A stretch of 64,000 nt of DNA from Methanolobus mangrovi (lineage in GTDB: Archaea; Halobacteriota; Methanosarcinia; Methanosarcinales; Methanosarcinaceae). Below the pieces are notes generated by a model that saw only the letters and a list, made by a program, of their open reading frames with translations, was not told where the DNA came from and did no database searches. Location of the stretch: NCBI RefSeq assembly GCF_031312535.1, contig NZ_CP133594.1, positions 62,001-126,000 of the forward strand. Direction: 5' to 3'. This document shows, piece after piece, positions 16,252 through 26,667 of this stretch (within the stretch, counting starts at the first letter, position 1; each line of letters begins with the position of its first letter). A program made the translations under genes and the position numbers.

Positions 16252-16665
16252 ATGAATATGGATTTAAATACTGAAAACCCATTTGTGCAGGCACTTGCAG
16301 TTTCTACTACAATGGCAGTTTTTATGGTTGGTGTAGCCTTTGGGCTCATGAGTATGGCAAAGAGTGGTTCTACTCCGGTTCCGATGTATGTGATGCTTCT
16401 TATCTTTGCGGTCATCTTCATAGCAGGCTCTGTTTACTTTGAGTCACGTGGTGCAGATTATATGGGTTCTCTTGTAGGGGGCTCTATAGTATCTTTGACT
16501 GCAACATTCTCAGCAACAGCCTTTTTCAGTGGTATAAAGTATGCTATTGAAGGTGGTGTCGCTGAAATGGGGCTGGATGAGATCATTTCCGCACTTGCAT
16601 TGTGTATGATAGCCAGCATGTTACTGATACGTGTTTTACAGCACAAATTCAAAGATTCATTTTGA
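16252..16665 (+). CDS. Small integral membrane protein
   Basis: A 137-residue protein with four predicted membrane helices (about 12-35, 43-61, 69-93 and 106-127), rich in Ala, Met and Ser. No catalytic or binding motif is visible. A GGGGG-rich stretch just upstream can act as the ribosome site; a second ATG two codons in is an alternative start. It lies 157 bp before grpE, on the same strand, with its own AT-rich promoter region. I do not recognise the family. Confidence 0.6.
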   Translation: MNMDLNTENPFVQALAVSTTMAVFMVGVAFGLMSMAKSGSTPVPMYVMLLIFAVIFIAGSVYFESRGADYMGSLVGGSIVSLTATFSATAFFSGIKYAIEGGVAEMGLDEIISALALCMIASMLLIRVLQHKFKDSF

Positions 16666-16821
16666 AATATCCTATTTTTGATGAAATCATGGATTTGTTC
16701 TAACTATTGTGGATTTCATTTCTCCAAAACAGGGCTACAACAGTTAAGTATTTATAGAACTTCAAACAATCACTAGTTCGGATGCACATTACCGCGCATA
16801 GAAAATGCGGAGAAATTAAGA

Positions 16822-17340
16822 ATGGCTGATGGACCAGAAAATTGTGAAGATTTAGATTCGACGCAAGTTGATGAAGGCAATGTTAAAGAAAGTCCTTCTG
16901 AGGATGAAGCTGTAGAACTCAGGGATAAACTTCTGCGCCTTACAGCAGAATTTGATAATTTCCGAAAGAGAAGTATTCGGGAAAAAGAAGAATATCGTAA
17001 GTTTGCAATTGAACAGATGGTCATAGAGCTCCTCGAGGTTTATGATAACTTTGAACGCGCACTGGAATCTGCAAAGCAGACCGATGATATCTCATCCGTC
17101 ATTAAAGGTGTTGAGATGGTCTTCAAGCAGTTTGCTGGAATACTTGAGAAGCAAGGTCTTCAAAAGATAGAATGCAAAGGTGCTGAATTTGACCCTTACC
17201 TGCACGAAGCAATGATGCATGTTGATCATCCGGATCACGATGACAACACCGTGGTCGATGTCTGCAAACCCGGCTATTATCTACATTCAAAAGTGATAAG
17301 GCCTGCAATGGTAACGGTTTCAAAGAAATCAGATAAGTGA
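16822..17340 (+). CDS. grpE: GrpE, nucleotide exchange factor of DnaK
   Basis: A 172-residue protein with an acidic disordered N-terminus, a long coiled coil (about 25-75; LRDKLLRLTAEFDNFRKRSIREKEE) and the C-terminal beta domain ending KPGYYLHSKVIRPAMVTVSK. It releases ADP from DnaK and drives the chaperone cycle. It heads the rightward order grpE-dnaK-dnaJ, which is bacterial in origin and common in mesophilic methanogens. A TATA-like tatttataga lies about 60 bases upstream. Confidence 0.95.
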   Translation: MADGPENCEDLDSTQVDEGNVKESPSEDEAVELRDKLLRLTAEFDNFRKRSIREKEEYRKFAIEQMVIELLEVYDNFERALESAKQTDDISSVIKGVEMVFKQFAGILEKQGLQKIECKGAEFDPYLHEAMMHVDHPDHDDNTVVDVCKPGYYLHSKVIRPAMVTVSKKSDK

Positions 17341-17433
17341 CTGTAAATAAACTTCAATCACTTCAAAGGATATCTTCAATATAAATAAAGTACGATTATT
17401 AGATTATAGTTAATTCATACATGAGGTAATAAA

Positions 17434-19287
17434 ATGGGAAAAATATTGGGAATTGATTTGGGAACTACAAATTCCTGTATGGCTGTTATCGAGGGAGGAG
17501 AACCTACTATTATCCCTAATGCTGAGGGAGGAAGGACTACACCTTCAGTTGTAGGTTTCTCAAAGAAGGGCGAGAAACTGGTTGGACAGGTTGCCAAGAG
17601 GCAGCTCATTACCAATTCAGAGAACAGTGTCAGCTCTATAAAAAGACATATCGGAGAGTCTGATTACCGCGTAAAGTTAATTGATAAAGATTATTCTCCT
17701 CAGGAAATATCTGCAATGATCCTTCGTAAGTTGAAGGAAGATGCCGAGGCTTACCTTGGAGAAACAATCACACAGGCAGTAATCACTGTTCCTGCTTATT
17801 TCAATGACTCTCAGAGGCAGGCTACAAAGGATGCAGGTACTATTGCCGGTCTTGAAGTAATGAGGATTATTAATGAGCCTACTGCAGCAGCTCTTGCATA
17901 TGGTCTTGACAGGGATGACGAAGATCACAAGATTCTTATCTACGACCTTGGAGGCGGTACTTTTGATGTATCCATCCTTGAGCTTGGCGGGGGAGTATTT
18001 GAGGTTCTTTCAACCAGTGGAGATACTCACCTTGGTGGAGATGACTTTGACCAGAGAATTGTAGACTACCTCGTTGAAGAGTTCAAGAGGAACGAAGGTA
18101 TCGATTTGTCCAAGGACAGGGCAGCACTGCAGCGTTTGAAGGATGCAGCTGAGAAGGCAAAGATCGAGCTTTCAGGTGTAGCTACCACCAACGTCAATCT
18201 GCCATTCATCACCGCAGATGCCAATGGACAGCCAAAGCACATTGATATCGATCTTACAAGAGCACAGTTTGAGAAGATGACATCTGATCTCCTTGACAGG
18301 ACCATGGTATCTGTCAACCAGGCAATGAAAGATGCAAAACTCAGTGCAAAGGACATTGACAGGGTACTTCTTGTGGGAGGTTCTACGAGGATGCCTGCTG
18401 TTTCAGAAGCTGTAAAGAAGGCAACGGAAAAGGACCCATACAAGAACATCAATCCTGATGAGGCTGTAGCAGTTGGTGCAGCAGTGCAGGCAGGTGTCCT
18501 TGGAGGAGAAGTTCATGATGTACTTCTTCTTGATGTTACTCCATTGACCCTTGGTATCGAAACCCTCGGAGGAGTATCAACACCTCTTATTGAAAGGAAC
18601 ACAACAATTCCAACCAAGAAGAGCCAGGTATTCTCTACTGCAGCTGACAGTCAGCCATCTGTAGAGATTCACGTACTTCAGGGTGAGAGAGGTATCGCAT
18701 CAGGTAACAAGACTCTCGGAAGATTCACTCTTGACGGTATTCCACCTGCACCAAGGGGTATTCCACAGATCGAGGTTACATTCGATATCGATGCAAACGG
18801 TATCCTTCATGTCAATGCAAAGGACAAGGGAACCGGCAAGGAGCAGTCTATCTCTATCCAGAAGCCAGGCGGACTTTCTGATGAAGAAATTGACCAAATG
18901 GTAAAGGATGCAGAATTGCATGCTGAAGAAGACAAGAAGCGCAAGGAAGAGGTTGAGGTAAAGAACGAAGCTGAATCTCTTGTAAATGCTGCTGAAAAGA
19001 CTCTCAAGGAAGCAGATGATATAGCAACTGCTGAGCAAAAATCAAAGATTGAGGCAACTATTGCTGATCTTAAGGCTGCTCTTGAAAGTGGTGATATTGA
19101 AGATATCAAGTCAAAGACAGAAGCACTTCAAACAGCTGTCTACGATGTCTCTGCTGCAATGTACCAGAAGGCACAGGAAGAAGCTGCAGCTGCAGCCTCT
19201 ACATCGGAAGGTTCCGAACCATCTGCAGGCTCTGGTGAGGAGACGATTGTAGATGCGGATTACGAAGTAGTTGATGACGATAAGTAA
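17434..19287 (+). CDS. dnaK: DnaK (Hsp70) chaperone
   Basis: A 617-residue Hsp70. The ATPase domain begins [21 protein letters not shown] and carries [14 protein letters not shown] and [10 protein letters not shown]. The linker is [16 protein letters not shown]. The substrate-binding domain and helical lid follow, and the C-terminus ends in the typical [16 protein letters not shown]. It lacks the extra ~24 residues near residue 80 seen in proteobacterial DnaK, matching the Gram-positive and archaeal type. A separate promoter is likely (ataaataaag about 50 bases upstream), as the gap to grpE is 93 bp. Confidence 0.98.
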   Translation: MGKILGIDLGTTNSCMAVIEGGEPTIIPNAEGGRTTPSVVGFSKKGEKLVGQVAKRQLITNSENSVSSIKRHIGESDYRVKLIDKDYSPQEISAMILRKLKEDAEAYLGETITQAVITVPAYFNDSQRQATKDAGTIAGLEVMRIINEPTAAALAYGLDRDDEDHKILIYDLGGGTFDVSILELGGGVFEVLSTSGDTHLGGDDFDQRIVDYLVEEFKRNEGIDLSKDRAALQRLKDAAEKAKIELSGVATTNVNLPFITADANGQPKHIDIDLTRAQFEKMTSDLLDRTMVSVNQAMKDAKLSAKDIDRVLLVGGSTRMPAVSEAVKKATEKDPYKNINPDEAVAVGAAVQAGVLGGEVHDVLLLDVTPLTLGIETLGGVSTPLIERNTTIPTKKSQVFSTAADSQPSVEIHVLQGERGIASGNKTLGRFTLDGIPPAPRGIPQIEVTFDIDANGILHVNAKDKGTGKEQSISIQKPGGLSDEEIDQMVKDAELHAEEDKKRKEEVEVKNEAESLVNAAEKTLKEADDIATAEQKSKIEATIADLKAALESGDIEDIKSKTEALQTAVYDVSAAMYQKAQEEAAAAASTSEGSEPSAGSGEETIVDADYEVVDDDK

Positions 19288-19307
19288 ATATATGTGAATA
19301 AAATTCG

Positions 19308-19340
19308 GGTAAGGTACATTAATGTTTAATGTATCTTACC
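19308..19340 (+). terminator. 14-bp hairpin between dnaK and dnaJ
   Basis: GGTAAGGTACATTA (19308-19321) pairs with TAATGTATCTTACC (19327-19340) over a 5-base loop, with one G-U pair. A T-rich stretch follows. It lies 20 bases after the dnaK stop, so it is probably the dnaK terminator, or a processing site that sets the dnaK/dnaJ ratio. Confidence 0.65.
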
Positions 19341-19390
19341 TATCTTTAGTTTTAATTTTATAATCATCATATTCATAACAGGAATCATCT

Positions 19391-20560
19391 ATGTCCACAA
19401 CACGCGATTATTACGAAATATTAGGTTTATCCAAGGACGCTACAGAGTCCGAGATAAAAAAAGCTTACCGAAAGCTTGCAATGCAATATCATCCGGACAA
19501 GAACAAGGACGATGATGCTGAAGAAAAGTTCAAGGAAATATCAGAAGCGTACGCTGTTCTTTCCGATACTGAGAAAAGAGAGCAGTATGACAGGTTCGGC
19601 CATGCTGGTATTGATGGTCGTTATAGCCAGGAAGATATTTTCAGGAATGCGGACTTCGGTGGATTTGAAGATCTTGGGGACATATTTGGAAGCATATTCG
19701 GCGGCGGTTTCGGTGGTTTTGGCGGATTTGGTGGTGGACAGAGAAGACAGGGTCCGTCCAGGGGTTCAGACCTGCGTTATGATCTGAGCATTACTCTCGA
19801 ACAGGCAGCAACGGGTGTTGACACTACTATTAATGTTCCACGGGCTGAGAACTGTGAAACCTGTAGTGGTACCGGCGCAAAAGCAGGTACAACTCCGAAA
19901 GTATGTTCAACATGTCGTGGCTCTGGGCAGGTTACACAGGCACGTAATACTCCATTTGGAAGATTCATGTCTACAAGTACATGTAATGCATGTCATGGGC
20001 AGGGTGAGATAATTGAAGAGCCATGTCCTGCATGTAAGGGTACTGGCAAGATCAAGAAGGTCCGCAAGATATCTGTTAAAGTGCCAAAAGGTGCTGACAA
20101 CGGAATTCGTCTCAAGATAAGGGGCGAAGGTGAAGAAGGAAGTCCGGGAGCACCATCCGGAGACCTATATGTGGTTATCCATGTAGAGCCACATGATAAA
20201 TTCCAGCGTATCGGTAATGATATTCTCTATGAGCAGCCCATATCTTTCTCAATGGCAGCACTTGGCGGAGATGTGATGGTTCCGACACTCCATGGAAAAG
20301 TAAAAATGAATATCAAAGCCGGAACCCAGACACATTCTATACTGCGTCTGAAGGGTAAAGGAATGCCTCATCTTCATGGTCATTCGCATGGGGATCAGCT
20401 TGTCAAGTTAATTGTCAAGACGCCTACCAAGCTTACTGGTGAGCAAAAAGAACTGCTCCAGAAATTCCAGCAGCTTGAAGGCGGGGCTGATATAAAAAAT
20501 CCTAAAGGCGGCAAGGGTATCTTTGGAAAGATGAAAGGTGCTTTTGAAGCTGGAATATAG
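19391..20560 (+). CDS. dnaJ: DnaJ (Hsp40) co-chaperone
   Basis: A 389-residue type I DnaJ. The J domain occupies 1-70 with the HPD triad at 34-36. A Gly/Phe-rich stretch follows (about 85-125), and then four CxxCxGxG repeats ([32 protein letters not shown]) that bind two zinc ions. The C-terminal peptide-binding domains complete the protein. It stimulates DnaK's ATPase and presents unfolded substrates. The start ATG follows an AT-rich 100-bp gap containing a strong hairpin. Confidence 0.97.
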   Translation: MSTTRDYYEILGLSKDATESEIKKAYRKLAMQYHPDKNKDDDAEEKFKEISEAYAVLSDTEKREQYDRFGHAGIDGRYSQEDIFRNADFGGFEDLGDIFGSIFGGGFGGFGGFGGGQRRQGPSRGSDLRYDLSITLEQAATGVDTTINVPRAENCETCSGTGAKAGTTPKVCSTCRGSGQVTQARNTPFGRFMSTSTCNACHGQGEIIEEPCPACKGTGKIKKVRKISVKVPKGADNGIRLKIRGEGEEGSPGAPSGDLYVVIHVEPHDKFQRIGNDILYEQPISFSMAALGGDVMVPTLHGKVKMNIKAGTQTHSILRLKGKGMPHLHGHSHGDQLVKLIVKTPTKLTGEQKELLQKFQQLEGGADIKNPKGGKGIFGKMKGAFEAGI

Positions 20561-20739
20561 TTCTTTTCCTAATTTCCCTCTATTTTCTTTTTTTGGTCTG
20601 ATTTTAACTTCATTTTAGAGCAGTTATTTATATTGCTTCGTCAATTATGTGGTAAGCTTTAAAAACCAATAGATATATTATGCGGTTTTGTTTTCAGTAT
20701 CATGTAATATCCTTATTATGGCCTTTTGAAGGTATAATT

Positions 20740-22074
20740 ATGAAAATCGTAATAATTGGTGCTGGTGAGGTTGGCTATCATATCGCAAAAGCACTCTACC
20801 AGACGAACGATGTTGTTGTTATAGACCAGAGCGAAGAAGCATGCGAGCGTGCAGACGAGCTTGATGTTCACGTTTTGCATGGCAATGGTGCCAATGTCTC
20901 TATTCTCCAGGATGTTCTTGAGGGAGCCGGCCTATTGGTGGCTGTGACCGGTTCTGATGAGGTTAATATAGTTGCCTGTATGGCATCCAAACTCATTGTC
21001 AAGGATAAAGACAGGTTAAAAACGGTGGCCAGGGTCAGTAATCCTGATTACATCGATAAGCCTGTGGCAAAAAGATCTCAGATTGGCATAGATATTATGG
21101 TGTGTCCTGAACTGTCTCTGGCTTCTGAAGTTGCCCGGATACTTGCTATTCCTTCTGCCATTGATGCGGATTATTTTGCAGATGGTAAGGTTGAGATGAT
21201 GGAATTTGTGGTTCCTGATGATCATTATCTTGTGGATAAGCCTATGCAGGAACTCCATCTTGCAAATTGCTGTATTGTGAGTGCTCTTTTCAGGGATTCA
21301 GAAGTCATAATTCCACATGGTAAGGATATCATAAAAGGCAATGATCATATTGTTGTCATTGGAAAACCAGCTTCAATGAAAGAAGTGCGTGACATGTTCG
21401 GTGAGAAGGTCGGCAAAAGAAGCAAAGTAATGATAATTGGTGGCGGAATTGTAGGTTTCTATCTTGCAAAGCTGGTTGCGAAGAGTGAATTCGATCTGAA
21501 GATCATAGAATCTGATAAAGAAAGGTCTGCGGTTATAGCAGAAGAACTTCCTGATGTCCTCGTCCTCAATGGTGATGGAACTGATATCCACCTCTTAAAA
21601 GAGGAAGGCGTTTCTGAAATGGATGTTGTCATATCAGTCACTAATAGTGATGAAAAGAACCTTTTATGTTCATTGCTCGCCAAACAGCTTGGGGTGAAAA
21701 AAGTCATAGCAAGATCAGATCGGTCTGATTATGTTTCCCTTTTTGAAATGGTTGGTGTGGATAGCGCAGTAAGTCCAAGGCAGGCAACAGTAAATGAAGT
21801 TCTAAAACTGACTTTTGGCCAGGGGATTGAATCTATCACGACTATTGAAGGCGAAAAGGCCGAGATCATTGAGTATACCACTTCAAAGAAGTCAAAGATC
21901 GTAGGAAAGCCCTTGAAAAATGTGAAATTCCCTGCTGGTGCTATTGTCAGTATGGTTGTACATAAAGGTAATACAGTGGTCCCGCGTGGCGAATATGTTA
22001 TTGAGGAAGGCGACAGGGTAGTGGTATTTTCCCTGCAGTCTGCAAATGCAGAGGTAGAGAAACTCTTCAAGTGA
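20740..22074 (+). CDS. trkA: TrkA, NAD-binding regulator of K+ uptake
   Basis: A 444-residue cytosolic protein made of two tandem RCK units. Each has a Rossmann motif: GAGEVG near residue 7 (IVIIGAGEVGYHIAKAL) and GGGIVG in the second half (VMIIGGGIVGFYLAKLV). Each is followed by a TrkA-C segment. It forms the gating ring of the Trk potassium channel encoded next. The start at 20740 has gaaggt upstream; an earlier in-frame ATG at 20680 would add an unrelated 20-residue leader. Confidence 0.93.
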   Translation: MKIVIIGAGEVGYHIAKALYQTNDVVVIDQSEEACERADELDVHVLHGNGANVSILQDVLEGAGLLVAVTGSDEVNIVACMASKLIVKDKDRLKTVARVSNPDYIDKPVAKRSQIGIDIMVCPELSLASEVARILAIPSAIDADYFADGKVEMMEFVVPDDHYLVDKPMQELHLANCCIVSALFRDSEVIIPHGKDIIKGNDHIVVIGKPASMKEVRDMFGEKVGKRSKVMIIGGGIVGFYLAKLVAKSEFDLKIIESDKERSAVIAEELPDVLVLNGDGTDIHLLKEEGVSEMDVVISVTNSDEKNLLCSLLAKQLGVKKVIARSDRSDYVSLFEMVGVDSAVSPRQATVNEVLKLTFGQGIESITTIEGEKAEIIEYTTSKKSKIVGKPLKNVKFPAGAIVSMVVHKGNTVVPRGEYVIEEGDRVVVFSLQSANAEVEKLFK

Positions 22075-22095
22075 TCATTTATCGGGGTGCAACAT

Positions 22096-23529
22096 TTGAA
22101 TTACGGTGTCATACTAAATGTCCTGGGGGGACTACTCAGGTTCCTCGGAGCTATAATGCTTGTTCCCTTATTTGTGGCTCTTTATTATGGTGATTCTTTA
22201 TATCCATTTTTAGCGGCAGTTGTTATAACTGGTTTGACTGGCATCCTGCTTTCGCATTATTATAAGGCTACTGATGAGTGGAAGGCAAGAGAAGGCTTTG
22301 CAATTGTTGCATTTGGATGGTTGGCAGCCGCAGTTTTCGGTTCAATTCCTTTCATGGTGGATGGATTCAGTCCAATTAACGCGATATTTGAATCAATGTC
22401 CGGTTTCACGACAACCGGAGCTACTGTTCTTCTGGATATAGAGGCTCATTCCCGGAGTATCCTCTTCTGGCGCAGTATGACCCAGTGGATTGGCGGGATG
22501 GGTATCATTATGCTCTTCATCGCTATTCTTCCAAAGCTCGGTGTTGCAGGAAGACAGTTGTTCAGGGCAGAGGCTCCAGGTCCTACGGAAGATAAGATCA
22601 AACCGCGGATAAGGGAAACTGCAAAGATACTATGGCTGGTATATGTGTTCATTTCCATGATAGAGGTCATAGCCCTTTTACTTGCTAAAATGTCGCTGTA
22701 TGATGCTATTACACATACTTTCACTACAATGGCATGTGGTGGTTTTTCCCCATATTCTCAAAGTGTAGCATCATTTAACAGTCCTCTTATAGAGGGTATA
22801 ATTACTCTTTTCATGTTTATCTCAGGGGCTAACTTTGCGCTTCATTACAGGACATTGTACACTGATCGTAAAAGTCTTCTAAAAGATGATGAATTCAAAT
22901 TCTATTCACTCGTTACTGTTGTTGCAACATTGCTACTAACGTTCAGTCTCTGGAGTGATATGGGGGAAACAGTCCTTACGGCTTTGAGGTATGCTGTTTT
23001 CCAGGTAGTTTCCATAATGACTACCACAGGATTTGCAACTGTGGACTTTAATCTGTGGACTGATTCTGCAAAAATAGTACTGCTGGCAGTTATGTTTATA
23101 GGTGGGTGTGCCGGTTCAACTTCCGGAGGTATAAAAGTAGTACGATTTCTTTTACTACTTAAATATGCACGACGTGCTTTATTCAAATCCATACATCCAC
23201 GGGCTGTAAAACCAATAAAACTCAACGAAAAGACCGTTCCCGATGATGTAATGCAGGCAATAGTCTCTTTTGTGGTCATTTACTTTATGATATTTGCTAT
23301 ATCTACAGGCATTCTCTCACTCATGGGAATTGATATTATAAGCTCGATCACATCTTCAATAGCTACACTTGGAAATATAGGTCCTGGATTTGGTCTTGTA
23401 GGTCCAATGGCTAACTTTGATGCCGTACCGTTTATTGGAAAAATGGTGCTGATAGCAAATATGTGGATTGGCAGACTTGAAGTATTCACGGTTATTGTTA
23501 TGCTTACTCCGGAATTCTGGAAACGCTGA
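22096..23529 (+). CDS. trkH: TrkH, K+ channel subunit
   Basis: A 477-residue membrane protein with the four pore-loop repeats of the Trk/Ktr/HKT family: SGFTTTGATV, MACGGFSPYSQS, MTTTGFAT and TLGNIGPGFG. The Gly in each loop forms the K+ selectivity filter. It acts with TrkA for potassium uptake, important for osmotic balance. A TTG start at 22096 preceded by ggggtg is preferred over the GTG at 22087, which has no ribosome site. It converges with a methyltransferase gene nine bases away. Confidence 0.92.
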   Translation: MNYGVILNVLGGLLRFLGAIMLVPLFVALYYGDSLYPFLAAVVITGLTGILLSHYYKATDEWKAREGFAIVAFGWLAAAVFGSIPFMVDGFSPINAIFESMSGFTTTGATVLLDIEAHSRSILFWRSMTQWIGGMGIIMLFIAILPKLGVAGRQLFRAEAPGPTEDKIKPRIRETAKILWLVYVFISMIEVIALLLAKMSLYDAITHTFTTMACGGFSPYSQSVASFNSPLIEGIITLFMFISGANFALHYRTLYTDRKSLLKDDEFKFYSLVTVVATLLLTFSLWSDMGETVLTALRYAVFQVVSIMTTTGFATVDFNLWTDSAKIVLLAVMFIGGCAGSTSGGIKVVRFLLLLKYARRALFKSIHPRAVKPIKLNEKTVPDDVMQAIVSFVVIYFMIFAISTGILSLMGIDIISSITSSIATLGNIGPGFGLVGPMANFDAVPFIGKMVLIANMWIGRLEVFTVIVMLTPEFWKR

Positions 23530-23538
23530 TATGTTCCT

Positions 23539-24384
23539 TTATTTATTCGGCTTTCTTGCAATTCCTAGTATATAACCAACATGTTTTCGTGTTGTTCTGT
23601 TATTGAACAGTATCCTTTTTCCTTTGTCCAGCTTTGAAAAACGTTTCCGTATTATTTTGCTCAATATCATGCATTTTAGCATGCTATATATTAAGCATGT
23701 GATCTTGACAATACCTCCCATGGCTTTAATAGTACTGGTTATGTCCTTTATCTTCTGAAATGGTCTGCGTTGATGTATTCCTATATCTGTGAATCCTGCC
23801 TCTTCAAAAAATCGTTTCCATTCATCAGGAGTGTTCATTTTAAAAGGTAATTCGGTTACTTCTGTAAAGATGATCTCAGCTTCATCTATTTTTGTTTTCA
23901 TCTGAGGTTCAATGGCATTATCTCTGTACATCTCGTTGATGCCAAGAATCCCTCCGACTTTAAGCACACGTATAAATTCATGGAATGCTCTGTCCTTATC
24001 AAGGAACTGGGAAACAAATTCTGTAATTACAAAGTCAAATGAATCTTTTCTGAAAGGCAGGTTATATGCATCGCCTATAATGAATTCAGTCATATTTTCA
24101 ACATTATCATTAATTGCTCTTTGTCGTGCATTCTCTATTGATAGGCTGGCAATGTCCACTCCTACAACAAAGCACCCAGTTTTCTTCGCAAGATGGCATG
24201 CACTGAATCCGTTCCCACATCCCACCATCAGCACTATGCTATTCTTATTGATGCTGCATAAATCTGCAAGTTCTTCAGTCGAACGAGGTCCGCCAATGTG
24301 AAAATAGGGAACTCCTATGTAGGTCATGAAGTCATAATACTTCATCTTTTCAATTTCAGAAATTGTCAGTTTTCTCTTAACCAT
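23539..24384 (-). CDS. Class I SAM-dependent methyltransferase
   Basis: A 281-residue protein with a UbiE/COQ5-like core. Motif I is VLMVGCGNGFSACHLA (about 52-67), the acidic strand end is VVGVDIASLSIENAR, and motif II/III DSFDFVITEFVSQF and LKVGGILGINEM follow. The C-terminal ~80 residues are basic and partly hydrophobic (LIYSMLKCMILSKIIRKRF), suggesting membrane association and perhaps a lipophilic substrate. The substrate is unknown. It is monocistronic. Confidence 0.82.
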   Translation of the reverse strand: MVKRKLTISEIEKMKYYDFMTYIGVPYFHIGGPRSTEELADLCSINKNSIVLMVGCGNGFSACHLAKKTGCFVVGVDIASLSIENARQRAINDNVENMTEFIIGDAYNLPFRKDSFDFVITEFVSQFLDKDRAFHEFIRVLKVGGILGINEMYRDNAIEPQMKTKIDEAEIIFTEVTELPFKMNTPDEWKRFFEEAGFTDIGIHQRRPFQKIKDITSTIKAMGGIVKITCLIYSMLKCMILSKIIRKRFSKLDKGKRILFNNRTTRKHVGYILGIARKPNK

Positions 24385-24502
24385 TGAACTATTCCTTAGA
24401 ATATTGCTATTCTAATCTCGGTGGTGACATTTAAAAAAGGTTTGTAAGAAAACGATATATTCAGGAAAAACAGGATGAATGGGTTAAATAAAAAAAGTCA
24501 GG

Positions 24503-24529
24503 AAAAAGTGATAAAAATAATCACTTTTT
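24503..24529 (-). terminator. Terminator of the ferredoxin-GGR operon
   Basis: AAAAAGTGAT (24503-24512) and ATCACTTTTT (24520-24529) form a perfect 10-bp stem that reaches the stop codon of the reductase. On the minus strand it is followed by cctgacttttttta, a good U tract. Confidence 0.75.
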
Positions 24530-25743
24530 CAGCGTTCAAAGTCCAGTTCATACTTCACAACGTTCTTGAAAAGTCCTCGCAGGTCCCACAGAAGCTTCTT
24601 ATTTGCCTTGAAGAGTGCATACAAGAGGTCCAGAAGACTCATGCTCGAAAAGTTCACACCTTCCAATGAATGTGCCAGGGAATTTATTTCCTTGTCTGTA
24701 AAGCTGGTGAATGTATTCTTGACTATCAAACTATTATCGATATCGTACCCGATTGTTGTACGCCATTTATCCTCGTATTCTTTAAGTGCCCTGGTTGAAA
24801 CGTCACCTTTGGATATTGCGTTATATGCAACTTCTCCTGCAATCTTTCCTGCTTCCATTGCATTGATGATGCCTCCGCCTGTTATCGGGTCGGATTGCCT
24901 GGCTGCATCTCCTATCAGCATAAGGCCATTGACGATTGTCTTCTCAATTGATCCGCAAACTGGTACTCCTCCGACATCCATTTCCAGGATTCTGGCATTA
25001 GGATAGTTCTTTTTGACAAATTCATCCAGATAGTAAATTGCTTTTTTTTCTCCGGATTTGCTGCCAAGAATACCAATTCCAACATTTGCAAGATCATTGC
25101 CTTTTGGGAATATCCATACATAGCCTGCTGGAGCGACTTCATTTCCGATGTAGAAATAGCAATAGTTCTGATCGATGCCTGTACCGCTCATCAGATACTG
25201 GGCACAGGTTTCAATATCAACAGGTTTGATGGATGTGTCAATACCAGCCCATCTGCCTACTTTAGACTCTACGCCATCTGCGCCTATGACAATTTTAGCT
25301 TTGATGTCATATGTTTCTCCAAGGTGCATGACCTTTACACCTTTTACGAAACCATTTTCCATGATAAGGTCAGTTGCTCTTGTTTTGACCATTACCTCTG
25401 CACCGGCTTTTGCACTTTCATATGCTAATGCCCTGTCAAAGATCTTACGTTCAAGGACATATCCTACTTCTCCGCCGGCAATCTCTTCTGCCATTTCAAT
25501 CATGGTTCCGTCGGGTGCATATATGCGGGATCCCTTCACATCTGCACAGATCCAGCGGTGGTCGGGTTCTATATGTTTCCTTAACCATATCTTGCTGACT
25601 CCCTCTGCACACCTGACCGGGTCGCCGATTTCCTGCCTTTTTTCTATCATGAGGACACTAAGGCCTTTCTGGGCAGCAGTTTTCGCTGCAATAGAACCTG
25701 CAGGACCAGCACCTATAATTATTACATCATACTCGCTCTTCAC
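24529..25743 (-). CDS. Geranylgeranyl reductase (digeranylgeranylglycerophospholipid reductase)
   Basis: A 404-residue FAD flavoprotein that saturates the isoprenoid chains of archaeal membrane lipids. The FAD-binding motif is [20 protein letters not shown] (residues 9-28), and the family signature around [12 protein letters not shown] follows. [20 protein letters not shown] is the second FAD-contact motif. The ferredoxin gene immediately upstream overlaps by four bases. In Methanosarcina acetivorans the equivalent reductase needs the adjacent ferredoxin as electron donor, so the same partnership is expected here. Confidence 0.9.
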   Translation of the reverse strand: MKSEYDVIIIGAGPAGSIAAKTAAQKGLSVLMIEKRQEIGDPVRCAEGVSKIWLRKHIEPDHRWICADVKGSRIYAPDGTMIEMAEEIAGGEVGYVLERKIFDRALAYESAKAGAEVMVKTRATDLIMENGFVKGVKVMHLGETYDIKAKIVIGADGVESKVGRWAGIDTSIKPVDIETCAQYLMSGTGIDQNYCYFYIGNEVAPAGYVWIFPKGNDLANVGIGILGSKSGEKKAIYYLDEFVKKNYPNARILEMDVGGVPVCGSIEKTIVNGLMLIGDAARQSDPITGGGIINAMEAGKIAGEVAYNAISKGDVSTRALKEYEDKWRTTIGYDIDNSLIVKNTFTSFTDKEINSLAHSLEGVNFSSMSLLDLLYALFKANKKLLWDLRGLFKNVVKYELDFER

Positions 25744-25916
25744 TTTTTCACCTCAATAGCTCCAACCGGGCAGATCTTAGCGCAGATTCCACAAGATGTG
25801 CATGTCTCATTGACTTCTATCCAGGTTTCGACCAATTCAAGCGCGCCAACCGGACATACTCCTACGCATGCACCACAATACCCACATTTGAATTTGTTTA
25901 CGTTGATGGTCACCAT
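25740..25916 (-). CDS. 2[4Fe-4S] ferredoxin, donor to geranylgeranyl reductase
   Basis: A 58-residue ferredoxin with two complete cluster motifs: Cys 11/14/17 with 21, and Cys 39/42/45 with 49. The ATG at 25916 is preceded by aggtga; an in-frame GTG at 25922 overlaps that site and is less likely. Its stop overlaps the reductase start, indicating obligate co-expression and, by analogy with Methanosarcina, direct electron transfer to that enzyme. Confidence 0.9.
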   Translation of the reverse strand: MVTINVNKFKCGYCGACVGVCPVGALELVETWIEVNETCTSCGICAKICPVGAIEVKK

Positions 25917-26031
25917 TATCACCTATGATTTGTATGTTTCATCCCTACATTTTGAAGGGAGATATATCTTTCTGATTAAAATTAAAATAATATGATTAAG
26001 GGAGCCTTTATAGTATAAGCACTATAAGTGT

Positions 26032-26667
26032 TTATGCATCGTCAGAGACTGTTATTCTGGCTCTTGCCTTGCCTGTTTCCATGTCAAATCTTTCCATTAC
26101 GTACTCTCGTGAATTTCCATGTCCGTGAAGCATTATCTCTACAAGGTCATGAGGTTCGTCGATATCTGTACTTAGCAGGAAAGAATCATAAATATATACT
26201 GAACATTTCCTTTCTTTTGCTATATTGCAGTGGTTAAGGAAACTTGATCCGTAATATTTAACATGGAAATTGGAAGGGTCCTTTATGAATATGATATTTG
26301 TTCCTCCGCCTTTTCCGGGAACTATCACTACGTCTTCAGGTCTTGCGATTATTTCTTTTATATGAATGGCTCTTACAAGGGGGAGATCTGCCATTATTAT
26401 GAATATGGACTTCTGTTCATGGCTCAGGTATTCATTAATAGCTTCGTTCAGGTCATTTTCATCGAGCACCACATTTGCTTGCAGGTCATTTGGTACTCCA
26501 TTGTCAAGGGTAGTGAGTATGTCGACCTCATCAATTCCTGCTTCATGAAGGCTACCAACCACGTCTCTTAACATAAGTTCTACGAAATCCTCCCGTTCTT
26601 CTTGTGTAAGAGCAGGTGAAAGCCTTGATTTAGCATTTTTCTTTTTGTAGGGGATCAATGCCTTCAT
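26032..26667 (-). CDS. cofC: CofC, 2-phospho-L-lactate guanylyltransferase
   Basis: A 211-residue nucleotidyltransferase that activates 2-phospholactate (or a related phospho-acid) with GTP to start assembly of the F420 tail. The N-terminus MKALIPYKKKNAKSRLSP is the family signature, and IIMADLPLV contains the metal-binding Asp. The start at 26667 overlaps the cofH stop by four bases; a further upstream in-frame start would run into cofH. It is last in the leftward cofG-cofH-cofH-cofC operon. Confidence 0.92.
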   Translation of the reverse strand: MKALIPYKKKNAKSRLSPALTQEEREDFVELMLRDVVGSLHEAGIDEVDILTTLDNGVPNDLQANVVLDENDLNEAINEYLSHEQKSIFIIMADLPLVRAIHIKEIIARPEDVVIVPGKGGGTNIIFIKDPSNFHVKYYGSSFLNHCNIAKERKCSVYIYDSFLLSTDIDEPHDLVEIMLHGHGNSREYVMERFDMETGKARARITVSDDA

